Shown here piece after piece: positions 35,803 through 44,233 of a stretch of 60,234 nucleotides of DNA (its first letter is position 1; every line of letters begins with the position of its first letter). The notes under the pieces are model-generated. The model made no database searches and had not been told where the DNA came from. It worked only from the letters and a program-made list of their open reading frames with translations. A program made the position numbers and the translations under genes. Source of the DNA: Dactylosporangium sucinum. GTDB taxonomy: Bacteria > Actinomycetota > Actinomycetes > Mycobacteriales > Micromonosporaceae. The stretch covers positions 104,074 through 164,307 of the forward strand of contig NZ_BMPI01000021.1 in assembly GCF_014647515.1 (NCBI RefSeq), given 5' to 3'.

Positions 35803-38037
35803 CTAGTCGGGGTCGGCGGCGGTGCCGGTGAGGATGGTGGCGATCTCGGCCGCGGCGCCCGGGCGGGCGAACAGGTAGCCCTGGCCGAACTCGCAGCCGA
35901 GGTCCTGCAGGGTCGACCACTGCTCGGCGGTCTCGATACCCTCGGCGACGGTCTGCAGCTGCAGGGCCCGGCCGAGCTGCACGACCGCCTCGGCCAGGGT
36001 GGCGTCGCCGTCGACGGTGTCGATGCCGTCGACGAAGGAGCGGTCGATCTTCAGGATGTCGACGGGGAAGCGCTTGAGGTACGACAGCGACGAGTAGCCC
36101 GTCCCGAAGTCGTCGATCGCCAGGCGCACGCCCAGGGCCTTGAGGCGGCCGAGGGTGTCGATGGTCGAGTCGGTGTCCTGCATGAGCAGCGACTCGGTGA
36201 TCTCCAGGACGATCTGGTGCGGGTTCACGCCGGTCCCGGCGAGGATGCCCGCGATCTCCTCGACCAGGCCCTCGTGCTGGAACTGCCGGGCGGACAGGTT
36301 CACGTTGACCCGGATGCCGCGGGCGAGCGGGAACTCGGCGCACCAGGCGGCCAGCTGTTCGCAGGCCTGGCGCAGCACCCAGCGGCCGAGCGGAACGATG
36401 AGGCCGGTCGACTCGGCGAGCGGGATGAACGTGTTCGGGCCGATCAGGCCGCGCTCCGGGTGCTGCCAGCGGACCAGGGCCTCGACGCCGATGAGGCGGC
36501 TCGTCGGCAGGTCCACGATCGGCTGGTAGTGCACGACGAACTCCTGGCCGGCGAGGGCGCCCTCCAGCTCCGCGCGGTCCTCCGCCTCGCGCATGATGTC
36601 GGCGTACATCGCCGGGTCGAACAGCGCGTAGCGGTCCCGGCCGGCGCCCTTGGCGGCGTACATCGCCAGGTCGGCGTTGCGCAGCAGCTCGCCCGGGTCG
36701 GGGCCGTCGTCGCCCTCGCCGGCCTTGGCGGTGGCCACGCCGATGCTCGCCGAGCACACCACCTCGCGGTTGCCGAGGCGCAGCGGGCGGCGGATCGCGG
36801 CGAGCAGCCGCTCGGCCAGGTCCATCGCCTCGACCTCGTTGATGTCCTCGACCAGGACGGCGAACTCGTCGCCGCCGAGCCGGGCGAGCGTGTCGGCGGC
36901 CCGCAGCTGCTGGTGCAGGCGCAGCGCGGTGGTCGCGATGAGCTGGTCGCCGGCGGTGTGCCCGAGGCTGTCGTTGACCAGCTTGAAGTCGTCGAGGTCG
37001 ACGAGCAGCAGGGTGATCCGCCCGCCGCCGCGGCGGTTGCGGGCGATGGCGTGCTCCAGGCGGTCGCGGAACAGGGCCCGGTTCGGCATGCCGGTGAGCG
37101 AGTCGGCGAACGCCTGCCGGGTCAGCTCCTCCTCCAGCTCCTTGCGGGCGGTGATGTCGCGGATGCCGAGCACGACAGCGTTGAGGGCCGGGTCGTGCTG
37201 GAGGTTGGTGCCGGTGACCTCGGCGTGGATGTAGCCGCCGTCGGCGCGGCGCACCCGCGACTCGATGAGCGCCTTCGCCCCCGGCGGGCCGCCGGCCAGG
37301 GCGAGCCACCACTCCATGACGGTCGGCAGGTAGTCGGGGTGGGTGATGTCCATGAGCAGGTCGCTGCTGACGTACCCCGGGTCGTAGCCCAGCATCGTGC
37401 GCCAGGACGGGCTCGCGTACGTCACGCCGCCGGTGGGCTGCACCGCCAGTACCGCGTCGGAGGAGTTCTCCAGCAGGGCCTCGATCTTGCGCTCCGCCGC
37501 GCGGCGCATGGTGTCGAGCCGCCGGCGGTTGCTGGCGGTCCGCGCGCAGAACCACGTCACGCCGGCCATCAGGGCGACGGTCAGCGCCGCGAGGGTGCCG
37601 GCGACCGGCCGGTCCCTGGTGACGACGAGGCCGAGGTACCCCAGGATCGACAGCGACCCGATGCCGATCACGGCGCGCTCGGAGGCGAGCGCCGCGGTCG
37701 AGGCGAGCACGAGCGTCACGCCGGCCGGGAAGATGGCCAGCGCGGCGACGTCGTAGGCGCAGAAGCCGAGCAGCAGGGCCACGTTGGCCAGCCACCAGCT
37801 GACGAGGGCCCGGTTGAGCCACGGCCGGCCGGCCAGCTCCTGCCAGGGCAGGCAGGCGAGGAAGGCCTGCCCGATGCCGGCGGCGGCGATGAGCCCGACC
37901 AGCCAGGGCGCCCCCTGCCAGTCCATCTGCACCCGCACGGCGCCGATGAGGATCACGCCGACGGCGATCCAGGTGCCCAGCCTGATCTGGCGGGCCCGGT
38001 ACTCACCCTCGTGCTGCTCCAGCGCGCTCTCCGACAT
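35803..38037 (-). CDS. Membrane c-di-GMP signalling protein (PAS-GGDEF-EAL)
   Basis: The 744-residue protein has about five to six N-terminal membrane helices (residues 20-165), a PAS domain (about 180-300, AVLAVQPTGGVTYASPSW), a GGDEF domain (about 305-475) and an EAL domain (about 485-735). The cyclase motif RLGGDEF is intact. The phosphodiesterase motifs IGVEALVRW, ITESLLMQD, DDFGTGYSSL and VAEGIET are also intact, so both synthesis and breakdown of cyclic di-GMP are possible. A PAS ligand or membrane signal probably sets the balance. It is preceded by a 153-base gap without features and lies 90 bases from the cupin gene. Confidence 0.96.
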   Translation of the reverse strand: MSESALEQHEGEYRARQIRLGTWIAVGVILIGAVRVQMDWQGAPWLVGLIAAAGIGQAFLACLPWQELAGRPWLNRALVSWWLANVALLLGFCAYDVAALAIFPAGVTLVLASTAALASERAVIGIGSLSILGYLGLVVTRDRPVAGTLAALTVALMAGVTWFCARTASNRRRLDTMRRAAERKIEALLENSSDAVLAVQPTGGVTYASPSWRTMLGYDPGYVSSDLLMDITHPDYLPTVMEWWLALAGGPPGAKALIESRVRRADGGYIHAEVTGTNLQHDPALNAVVLGIRDITARKELEEELTRQAFADSLTGMPNRALFRDRLEHAIARNRRGGGRITLLLVDLDDFKLVNDSLGHTAGDQLIATTALRLHQQLRAADTLARLGGDEFAVLVEDINEVEAMDLAERLLAAIRRPLRLGNREVVCSASIGVATAKAGEGDDGPDPGELLRNADLAMYAAKGAGRDRYALFDPAMYADIMREAEDRAELEGALAGQEFVVHYQPIVDLPTSRLIGVEALVRWQHPERGLIGPNTFIPLAESTGLIVPLGRWVLRQACEQLAAWCAEFPLARGIRVNVNLSARQFQHEGLVEEIAGILAGTGVNPHQIVLEITESLLMQDTDSTIDTLGRLKALGVRLAIDDFGTGYSSLSYLKRFPVDILKIDRSFVDGIDTVDGDATLAEAVVQLGRALQLQTVAEGIETAEQWSTLQDLGCEFGQGYLFARPGAAAEIATILTGTAADPD

Positions 38038-38127
38038 GGCCCGATGATCGGTGCGCAGCGCATGGACCTGAGCCGGAACGCACCGGTACCAGGTGCGTCC
38101 CGGTTGCGGTTTCCCAGGTACACCGTC

Positions 38128-38601
38128 CTACGGCGTCGGGGGCGGGCCGAGCAGCTCGATGCCGTGGCGGGCGGCGGCCTCGGCCAGCGCCGCCGGGTCG
38201 ACCGCCTGCGGGTCGGGCAGGCGCCGCTGCGCCGCCGGCGTGCCCGCCGCCGCGGCGAAGCCCTCGAACCCCGACGGCACGGTGAGCTGCAACGTGCGCA
38301 GCGGGCCGTCCGGGCCGACCAGGAACGTGTGCGGGATGCCGGCCGGCAGCAGGACGAAGTCGCCCGGGCCGGCCTCGAAGGTCTGCTCCCCGCAGTGGTA
38401 CCGCGCGGTGCCGTCCAGGACGTAGAACATCTCGTCCTCGTCGACGTGGCGGTGCACCGGCGGGGCGAACCCGGCCGGGTTGACGAACTCCACGACGGTG
38501 AGCCGCCCGCGGGTCTCCCGGCCGGTCGCCTTGACCGTCACCAGGCTGCCCAGGAACCACAGGGCCTCGCCGTCTCCGTCGCGCCTGACGTACGCCTCCA
38601 T
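38128..38601 (-). CDS. Cupin-domain protein
   Basis: This 157-residue single-cupin protein has both cupin motifs: motif 1 PPVHRHVDEDEMFYVLDG with metal-binding His and Glu, and motif 2 FEAGPGDFVLLPAGIPHTF with the last His. It may be a dioxygenase, isomerase or sensor; the reaction is unknown. ATG 38601 has gggag 9 bases upstream. It is divergent from a TetR gene whose operator candidate (38606-38641) overlaps its leader, so it is probably the TetR target. Confidence 0.9.
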   Translation of the reverse strand: MEAYVRRDGDGEALWFLGSLVTVKATGRETRGRLTVVEFVNPAGFAPPVHRHVDEDEMFYVLDGTARYHCGEQTFEAGPGDFVLLPAGIPHTFLVGPDGPLRTLQLTVPSGFEGFAAAAGTPAAQRRLPDPQAVDPAALAEAAARHGIELLGPPPTP

Positions 38602-38605
38602 TTGA

Positions 38606-38641
38606 CCATACTCCCGTCTAGTCAATATTCGGTTAGTATGG
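38606..38641. promoter_or_regulatory. Candidate TetR operator between cupin and tetR
   Basis: ccatact (38606-38612) and agtatgg (38635-38641) form an inverted repeat across the 47-base gap between the divergent starts. The minus strand inside also contains TTGACTAGAC, a possible -35 with operator half. The region is markedly AT-richer than its surroundings. Confidence 0.45.
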
Positions 38642-38648
38642 CGGATCG

Positions 38649-39284
38649 ATGGCTGAGGTCAAGCGGCGATACCACTCACCGGTCCGCGAGGAGCACGCCC
38701 GGCGCACCCGGGAGGCGGTGCTCACGGCGGCGGCGCGGCTGTTCGAGGACCGCGGCTACGCGGCGACGTCCCTGGCCGACGTGGCCGCCGTGGCGGGCGT
38801 GGCCCGCCCGACGGTGACCGCCGCGTTCGGCTCGAAGCCGGCCCTGCTCAAACAGGTCCTCGACGTGGCGCTGGCCGGCGACGACGAGCCGGTCCCGGTG
38901 GCCGAGCGCCCCTGGTTCGCCCCGGTGTTGCAGGCACCGGACGCCGCGGCCGCGCTGTCGGCGTACGCGCACGTGTGCCTGGTCATCGGCCGGCGCGCGG
39001 CCCGGCTGTTCGAGGCGGTCCGCCGGGCCGCCGACGACGCCCCGGAGACGGCCGACCTGTGGCGGACGCTGTGCGCGAACCGCCGGGCGGGCGCGACGAT
39101 GGTGGTGCGGCGCCTCGCCGAGCTCACGACGCTGCCGGACGAGCGGCGGGCGGTCGACCTGGTGTGGCTGTTCAACGACCCGGCCCACTACGCGGCCCTG
39201 GTCCTGGACGCCGGCTGGCCGGAGGACGCCTACCAGGGCTGGCTCGCCCACATGCTGCGCGCGGCGGTCCTGCCGCCGCGCTGA
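38649..39284 (+). CDS. TetR-family regulator
   Basis: This is a 211-residue repressor with an N-terminal TetR helix-turn-helix (TREAVLTAAARLFEDRGYAA then VAAVAGVARPTVTAAFGSK) and a helical ligand-binding domain. The effector is unknown. It is divergent from the cupin gene, which it probably regulates. ATG 38649 lies directly downstream of the AT-rich shared promoter. Confidence 0.92.
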   Translation: MAEVKRRYHSPVREEHARRTREAVLTAAARLFEDRGYAATSLADVAAVAGVARPTVTAAFGSKPALLKQVLDVALAGDDEPVPVAERPWFAPVLQAPDAAAALSAYAHVCLVIGRRAARLFEAVRRAADDAPETADLWRTLCANRRAGATMVVRRLAELTTLPDERRAVDLVWLFNDPAHYAALVLDAGWPEDAYQGWLAHMLRAAVLPPR

Positions 39285-39286
39285 CG

Positions 39287-39409
39287 ACGCCGACGGAAGC
39301 GCAGCACGGGGCCTGTCAGGTGCTGACGAACCTCGGCCGCTACCAGGACTCCAAGCACCTGCATTTCCACGTGTGCAGCGGAGCGCCCCGCCACCCCGAC
39401 ACCGACTGA
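39287..39409 (+). pseudogene. Remnant of a HIT-family (histidine triad) gene
   Basis: This frame, directly behind the tetR stop, encodes VLTNLGRYQDSKHLHFHVCSG followed by a short tail and a stop at 39409. The HLHFHV pattern is the histidine triad (HxHxHxx) and the preceding residues are typical of the last strand-helix of HIT hydrolases. Only about 30-40 residues remain of a normal 110-140. There is no ribosome site or plausible start, so it is a 3' fragment, probably left by a deletion. Confidence 0.65.
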
Positions 39410-39419
39410 GCGGCCGCCG

Positions 39420-40259
39420 TCACGCGGACCGGCGCTCCTCGCGGGCGGCGATGGCCGCCTGGATGCGGCGCAGGGTGCGCAGCGCCTTCTTCGCCGCGGC
39501 GCGGACCTCGCCGTCGAACACCGTCGAGCCGCGGTCCTCGGCCTGCAGCCGCTCCAGCGTCGGCGCGACGCGCTCGTCGCCGGTCGAGCCGAGCGCGACG
39601 GCCGCCCAGTAGCGCCGGTTCGGGTCGGGGTCGTCCGCCGCCGCCGTCAGCCTCGGGATGACCTCCGGGGCGAACTCGGCAAGGGCGCTGGCGATGTGCC
39701 CGATCCGCGCGAACCGGCGGTGTTCGAACTCGTACCACAGCGCCTCGAGTGCCTCCGGACCCCCGATCTCCGCGAGCGCCTCGGCGGCGCGCAGCCGCAC
39801 CCAGTCGACCTCGTCGGCGAGCAGTGGCCGCAGCGCGGGCACGGTGCCGGCGTCACCGAGGCGGCCGAGGGCCTTGACCGCCTCGTCCACGACGATCCAC
39901 TGCGGATGGTCCAGCAGCTGCACCAGCTGCGGCACCGCCTCGCGCAGCCCCATCGCGGCGCACCCCATCGCCGCCCAGGCCTGGCAGTTGTACCGCGTGT
40001 CGGCCAGCGCCGCGAGCAGCGCCTCGCGCAGGTCCTCCGGCGGGTCCGCGACGGCGAACACGGCGGCCTGGTTCATCGCCCGGGTGTAGAGCGAGCGATG
40101 GTAGTCGCCGTAGTCGCGGACCAGCGCGTGCAGGCTGGCGACGGCCGACGGGTCGCCGTCGTCGCGGGCCCGGTCGAGCAGCCCGTAGAGGTGCGCCTCG
40201 CGCGTCTCGAGGTCGCCGGCGCGCAGGCCGTCAAGGTCGGTGCTGGTCACTCCGGCCAT
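39420..40259 (-). CDS. HEAT-repeat protein
   Basis: The 279-residue soluble protein is built of HEAT-type helical repeats in its central and C-terminal parts: AVPQLVQLLDHPQWIVVDEAV, AGTVPALRPLLADEVDWVRL, PRLTAAADDPDPNRRYWAAV and APTLERLQAEDRG. Such proteins form binding platforms; no catalytic motif is visible. ATG 40259 is immediately preceded on its strand by the chitosanase terminator. Confidence 0.85.
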   Translation of the reverse strand: MAGVTSTDLDGLRAGDLETREAHLYGLLDRARDDGDPSAVASLHALVRDYGDYHRSLYTRAMNQAAVFAVADPPEDLREALLAALADTRYNCQAWAAMGCAAMGLREAVPQLVQLLDHPQWIVVDEAVKALGRLGDAGTVPALRPLLADEVDWVRLRAAEALAEIGGPEALEALWYEFEHRRFARIGHIASALAEFAPEVIPRLTAAADDPDPNRRYWAAVALGSTGDERVAPTLERLQAEDRGSTVFDGEVRAAAKKALRTLRRIQAAIAAREERRSA

Positions 40260-40267
40260 CCTACGGC

Positions 40268-40299
40268 CGGGCCCGGCCGGTGGTCGCCGGCCGGGCCCG
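40268..40299. terminator. Chitosanase terminator hairpin
   Basis: cgggcccggccgg (40268-40280) pairs perfectly with ccggccgggcccg (40287-40299) around a 6-base loop. It begins 13 bases past the minus-strand chitosanase stop and just before the HEAT gene start, insulating the two. Confidence 0.85.
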
Positions 40300-40311
40300 T
40301 GCGGTGCGTGC

Positions 40312-41631
40312 TCAGGCGGGGATGGTGAACGGGTCGCCGTAGACCTTCCAGCTCAACGGCGGGTTGAGGTCGAAGTTGCGGTTGTTGAGGAAGACCCGCT
40401 GGGCCGTGTCCACGCGGCTGGTGTCGCTGTGGGCCTCCTCGGTCTTCATCGCCGCCACCCGGGCGTCCAGGAAGGCGTGCAGGTAGGTGGCCTCGTCGCC
40501 GCCCTGGGCCGGGGGCTTGGCCTTGGCCAGGGCCGCCTTGCGGATGCCGCCGAAGCTGACGCCGCTGTTGCCCGGGCCGTGCATGACGATCGCGTCGTAG
40601 TAGATGAACTGGCCCAGCGCGCGCAGGCCGTCGGCCTTGGCCTGCTGGACGGACGGGTTGAAGTACACCCGGTCGCGCTCGTCGTCCTGGGCCCTGGTGA
40701 ACTGGGGGTCGCTCGCCGCGGTGCGCCACGCCGGGACGAAGCCGTCCAGGCCGGCGTGGGAGTCGGTGCCGTTCACCGTGCGCAACGCCGGCAGGAAGCG
40801 GGCCAGGACGTTGCCGGGGACGCGCTGGGTGTACAGCTCGACCAGCTCCAGCATGTCGCCCGTGCCCGAGCAGAAGCCGATGATGCCGGCCGTGTAGCCG
40901 CGGCCGTCGCCGATGTCCTCGATGTACTTGTACTGGGCCTTCCAGTCCAGCGAGGAGTTCTCGGCCGAGGACACCAGCTGCATGGCGATGTCCTTCTTGC
41001 GCGGGTCGGTGAGGTCCTTGCCGGGAACCGGCGACGATGAGGACGAGCGCGAAGGGGACGGGGAGGCCGAGGCGGACCGGGAGGGCGAGGGCGACACCGA
41101 CGGCGAGGCGGACGCACTCGACGAGGGGCCGGCCGCCGGGTTGCCGTACACCTTGAGCTCCCACAGCGAGTAGCCCCACTGCGTGCCGCGGGCCGTGCCG
41201 TAGAGCCGCACGTAGCGGCCCGTCCCGGACAGCCCCGTGAGGTCGTCGGTCCCGCCGTCGCCGCTCGTCGTGCTGTAGATGTCCGTCCAGGCGTTGCCGT
41301 CCGGCGAGGTCTGGATGCGGTACGCCTTGCCGTAGGCGGCCTCCCAGGCGAGGTTCACGTGCGTGATGGCGTACGTCGCGCCGAGGTCGACGCGGATCCA
41401 CTGCGGGTCGACGCCTTCCAGGCTGCCCCAGCGGGTGCCGCCGTTGCCGTCGAAGGCCTGGGCCGCGCCGAGCGACGCGCTCTCGACCGACGACGACGTG
41501 GCGGGCCGGCCCTGGGAGAGCAGGGTCTCCGTGGCCGCGTCCGCCCCCCGCATGACGAGGACCGTCGTCACCGAGCCGGCGAGGAGCAGGGCCGCGGCGC
41601 CCAGGCCGGCGAGCCTGAGGGGGTGGTTCAC
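40312..41631 (-). CDS. Secreted GH46 chitosanase with N-terminal F5/8C (CBM32) domain
   Basis: This extracellular enzyme (439 residues) hydrolyses chitosan. It has a signal peptide (1-33, LAGLGAAALLLAGSV), a discoidin/CBM32 domain (about 38-180, QGRPATSSSVE to YVRLYGTARGTQWGYSLWELKVYG) and a Ser/Pro/Ala linker (about 185-222). The GH46 domain (225-439) shows MQLVSSAENSSLDWKAQY with the catalytic Glu, then YIEDIGDGRGYTAGIIGFCSGTGD with the catalytic Asp. GTG 41631 has ggagg 8 bases upstream; the longer frame lacks one. The AGGAAAGTTA operator lies 22-42 bases upstream of the start. Confidence 0.95.
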   Translation of the reverse strand: MNHPLRLAGLGAAALLLAGSVTTVLVMRGADAATETLLSQGRPATSSSVESASLGAAQAFDGNGGTRWGSLEGVDPQWIRVDLGATYAITHVNLAWEAAYGKAYRIQTSPDGNAWTDIYSTTSGDGGTDDLTGLSGTGRYVRLYGTARGTQWGYSLWELKVYGNPAAGPSSSASASPSVSPSPSRSASASPSPSRSSSSSPVPGKDLTDPRKKDIAMQLVSSAENSSLDWKAQYKYIEDIGDGRGYTAGIIGFCSGTGDMLELVELYTQRVPGNVLARFLPALRTVNGTDSHAGLDGFVPAWRTAASDPQFTRAQDDERDRVYFNPSVQQAKADGLRALGQFIYYDAIVMHGPGNSGVSFGGIRKAALAKAKPPAQGGDEATYLHAFLDARVAAMKTEEAHSDTSRVDTAQRVFLNNRNFDLNPPLSWKVYGDPFTIPA

Positions 41632-41652
41632 GAGACGCCTCCAAACCAGAAC

Positions 41653-41673
41653 TGTCAAGTAACTTTCCTGACA
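41653..41673 (-). promoter_or_regulatory. CsnR-like operator before the chitosanase gene
   Basis: The inverted repeat tgtca (41653-41657) / tgaca (41669-41673) encloses, on the minus strand, AGGAAAGTTA (41669-41660). The same decamer lies inside the chitinase promoter. From memory, ROK-family CsnR regulators bind AGGAAAGTTTCCT-like sites before chitosanase genes. No such regulator gene is in the window. Confidence 0.65.
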
Positions 41674-41908
41674 AAGATGCTGATTCGGAACCTTCGATGT
41701 CAACGGACCTAAAGCAGACTTCATTTCACGTTATGGTTGCCGACGACCGGCGCTGGAGGCGCTCCCAGCCACCGCCCGGCACGACCGGCCGATGCGGCAG
41801 GAACACGCCGCGCGGTGCGTGCGGACCGCGCCGCAGGAGAGGTGCCTTCATGTCGCGATCTACGATAGTTGCGGTAGTTTGCCCGCATATCCAAAACGGG
41901 AGGACCCG

Positions 41909-42019
41909 ATGTCGACGGTGCTGGTGGCCGAGGACGACCTCGCGACGCCGTTCGAGCCGGGCGCCCTGCTCGAACGCGTCGAGACGCTGCTGGAGCAGTC
42001 CGGATCCGAGCTTGCTTGA
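41909..42019 (+). pseudogene. Response-regulator receiver domain remnant with in-frame internal deletion
   Basis: This 36-residue frame begins MSTVLVAEDD, the exact start of a CheY-like receiver, and continues directly into LATPFEPGALLERVETLLEQ, the last beta-strand and helix of such a domain (normally KPFxPxELxxRV). About 80 residues containing the phosphorylated Asp are missing, without a frame change. A good ribosome site (gggagga at 41898-41904) and ATG 41909 survive. It is presumably a deletion derivative, unlikely to be a functional regulator. The next gene starts 9 bases on. Confidence 0.72.
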
Positions 42020-42027
42020 ATAGGGGT

Positions 42028-43680
42028 GTGACAGAAGGTATCGGAGACGACTGGGTCGCCCGTTTCGCGGACGAGGTCATCGAGGCCGCCAAGGACCGGC
42101 CGGCCGGCACGCCGATCGTGTGCGCGTCCGGGCTGAGCCCGTCCGGCCCCATTCACCTCGGCAACCTGCGCGAGGTCATGACCCCGCACCTCGTCGCCGA
42201 CGAGCTCCGCCGGCGCGGCCACGACTGCGTGCACCTGCTGTCCTGGGACGACTACGACCGCTTCCGGCGGGTGCCGGCCGGGCTCGACGGCGTCGACGAG
42301 TCGTGGGCGGAGCACGTCGGCCGGCCGCTCACCGCGGTGCCGGCGCCGCGCGGCAGCGAGCACCCGAACTGGGCCGAGCACTTCAAGGCCGCGATGGCGG
42401 CGTCGCTCGCCGAGCTGGGCGTGACCTACCGGCCGGTGAGCCAGACGACGATGTACACCGAAGGGGCGTACACGGAGCAGGTCCTGCACGCCATGCGCGA
42501 ACGGGTGCACATCGACGCGGTGCTCGCGAAGTACCGCACGAAGATCCGCCCGGAGGAGAACGACGAGGACGGCGAGGGCGCGGCCGGCTACTACCCCTAC
42601 CGGCCGTACTGCTCGGTGTGCGGGCGCGACACCACCACCGTCACCGCCTACGACGACGACACCACCGAGCTCACCTACACCTGCTCCTTCGGCCACGGCG
42701 AGACGGTCCTGCTGCGCGAGCACCGCGCCGGGAAGCTGGTGTGGAAGGTCGACTGGCCGATGCGGTGGGCCTACGAGGGCGTGCACTTCGAGCCGTCCGG
42801 CGTCGACCACACGTCCCCCGGCTCGTCCTACGTCGTGGGCAGCCAGCTCGTCGCCGAGGTGTTCGGCGGGCGGCCGCCGATCGGCCCGATGTACGCCTTC
42901 GTCGGCATCGCCGGCATGGCGAAGATGAGCAGTTCCCGCGGCGGCGTCCCGACGCCGGCCGACGCGCTGCAGATCATGGAGCCGTCGCTGCTGCGGTGGC
43001 TGTACAGCCGGCGGCGGCCGAACCAGTCGTTCAAGGTCGCCTTCGACGACGAGATCCAGCGGCTGTACGACGAGTGGGACACGCTCGGGCGCAAGACCGC
43101 CGCCGGCACCGCCCCGCCGGCCGACGCCGCCGCGTACCACCGCGCCACCAGCACCGCGCTCGGCGTGCTGCCGGCCACGCCGCGGCCCCTGCCGTACCGG
43201 ATGCTTGCCTCCGTCGCCGACATCACCGTCGGCGACCCGGCCCAGATGCTGCGGATCCTGACCGACATCGACCCGGCCGACCCGGTGGTGTCGCTCGACG
43301 AGGCCCGCCCCCGGCTGGACTGCGCGCTGCGGTGGGTCACCACCTGCGTGCCCGCCGAGCAGCGCACGCACGTCCGGGCCGATCCGGACGCCGAGCTGCT
43401 GTCGTCCCTGACCGACGATCAGCGCGACGCCCTGGCCCGCCTCGCGGGCGGCCTCGACGCGCACTGGTCCCTCGACGGCCTGACGACGCTGGTGTACGGC
43501 GTGCCGAAGCTCCAGCTCGGCCTGCCGCTCGACACGCCACCGACCCCGGAGCTGAAGGTGGCGCAGCGGGAGTTCTTCTCCCTGCTGTACCGCCTGATCG
43601 TCGGCCGCGAGTCGGGGCCGCGCCTGCCCACGCTGCTGCTGGCGGTGGGCGCCGAGCGGATCCGGGCGCTCATCGCCTGA
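42028..43680 (+). CDS. lysS: Class I lysyl-tRNA synthetase
   Basis: The enzyme (550 residues) charges tRNA-Lys with lysine. It has the class I (archaeal-type) fold, unlike the class II LysRS of most bacteria. It shows the HIGH-like CASGLSPSGPIHLGN (near 32-46), YCSVCGRD and YTCSFGH of the zinc-like insert, SGVDHTSPGSSYVVG, the KMSKS-like motif MAKMSSSRGG (near 290-300) and a helical C-terminal domain. GTG 42028 is preferred; TTG 42016 overlaps the receiver remnant and lacks a site. Some actinomycetes carry such an enzyme in addition to a class II copy; whether this one does cannot be seen here. Confidence 0.95.
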   Translation: MTEGIGDDWVARFADEVIEAAKDRPAGTPIVCASGLSPSGPIHLGNLREVMTPHLVADELRRRGHDCVHLLSWDDYDRFRRVPAGLDGVDESWAEHVGRPLTAVPAPRGSEHPNWAEHFKAAMAASLAELGVTYRPVSQTTMYTEGAYTEQVLHAMRERVHIDAVLAKYRTKIRPEENDEDGEGAAGYYPYRPYCSVCGRDTTTVTAYDDDTTELTYTCSFGHGETVLLREHRAGKLVWKVDWPMRWAYEGVHFEPSGVDHTSPGSSYVVGSQLVAEVFGGRPPIGPMYAFVGIAGMAKMSSSRGGVPTPADALQIMEPSLLRWLYSRRRPNQSFKVAFDDEIQRLYDEWDTLGRKTAAGTAPPADAAAYHRATSTALGVLPATPRPLPYRMLASVADITVGDPAQMLRILTDIDPADPVVSLDEARPRLDCALRWVTTCVPAEQRTHVRADPDAELLSSLTDDQRDALARLAGGLDAHWSLDGLTTLVYGVPKLQLGLPLDTPPTPELKVAQREFFSLLYRLIVGRESGPRLPTLLLAVGAERIRALIA

Positions 43681-43741
43681 TCAGCCGCCGGTCCACGGTC
43701 GCGGCGATGCGCCGGTCGCGGAAGTCCGGCACGGTGGCGGC

Positions 43742-44233
43742 TCAGGGCCTCCACTGCGTACTGCGGCGGGTCCAGGGGTTGTCGCCGTCGTCGACCGGCA
43801 GGGCGACCCGCGCGGTGCACACGGTCCGGTCCTCGTCGCCAACCGTGAGCCGCAGGGCGAGCGTCACCCAGCCGCAGCCCGTGGCGTCGGTGCTCACCTC
43901 GGTCACCTCGCCGGCGACGACCATCCGATCGCCGGGGTAGACCGACGCACGCATCCGGAACTCCATCCGGCCGAGCCGGGCCCTCGGGCCCGCCCAGTCA
44001 GCAATGCACCGCTCGAACCAGTGCGCCTGGTTGGGGGTGTTGAGGAAGATGTCCCGCGTGCCGCTGTGGTGGATCGCGAAGTCGCGGTCGTGGTGCATCG
44101 GCCGCCAGTCCCGCGTGGCCAGCGCGCCGAGCACCACGCTGGTGGCCGTCACGTCGTGGGACACCTCCGGCAGCCGGTCGCCCACCGCCACGTCGGCCAG
44201 CAGCAGGTTGACCGCCCGGGCCACGCTCGTCAT
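43742..44233 (-). CDS. MaoC-type hotdog dehydratase/hydratase subunit
   Basis: This 163-residue protein has a single hotdog fold of the MaoC/PaaZ kind. VSHDVTATSVVLGALATRDWRPMHHD carries the R-hydratase-like Asp and His (DWRPMHHDRDFA), then FLNTPNQAHWFERCIADW and a beta-rich C-terminal half. Hydration or dehydration of an enoyl-CoA is expected. Its start overlaps the previous gene stop (ATGA), so the two small hotdog proteins are probably one heteromeric enzyme. It is the last gene of the nine-gene operon. Confidence 0.85.
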   Translation of the reverse strand: MTSVARAVNLLLADVAVGDRLPEVSHDVTATSVVLGALATRDWRPMHHDRDFAIHHSGTRDIFLNTPNQAHWFERCIADWAGPRARLGRMEFRMRASVYPGDRMVVAGEVTEVSTDATGCGWVTLALRLTVGDEDRTVCTARVALPVDDGDNPWTRRSTQWRP

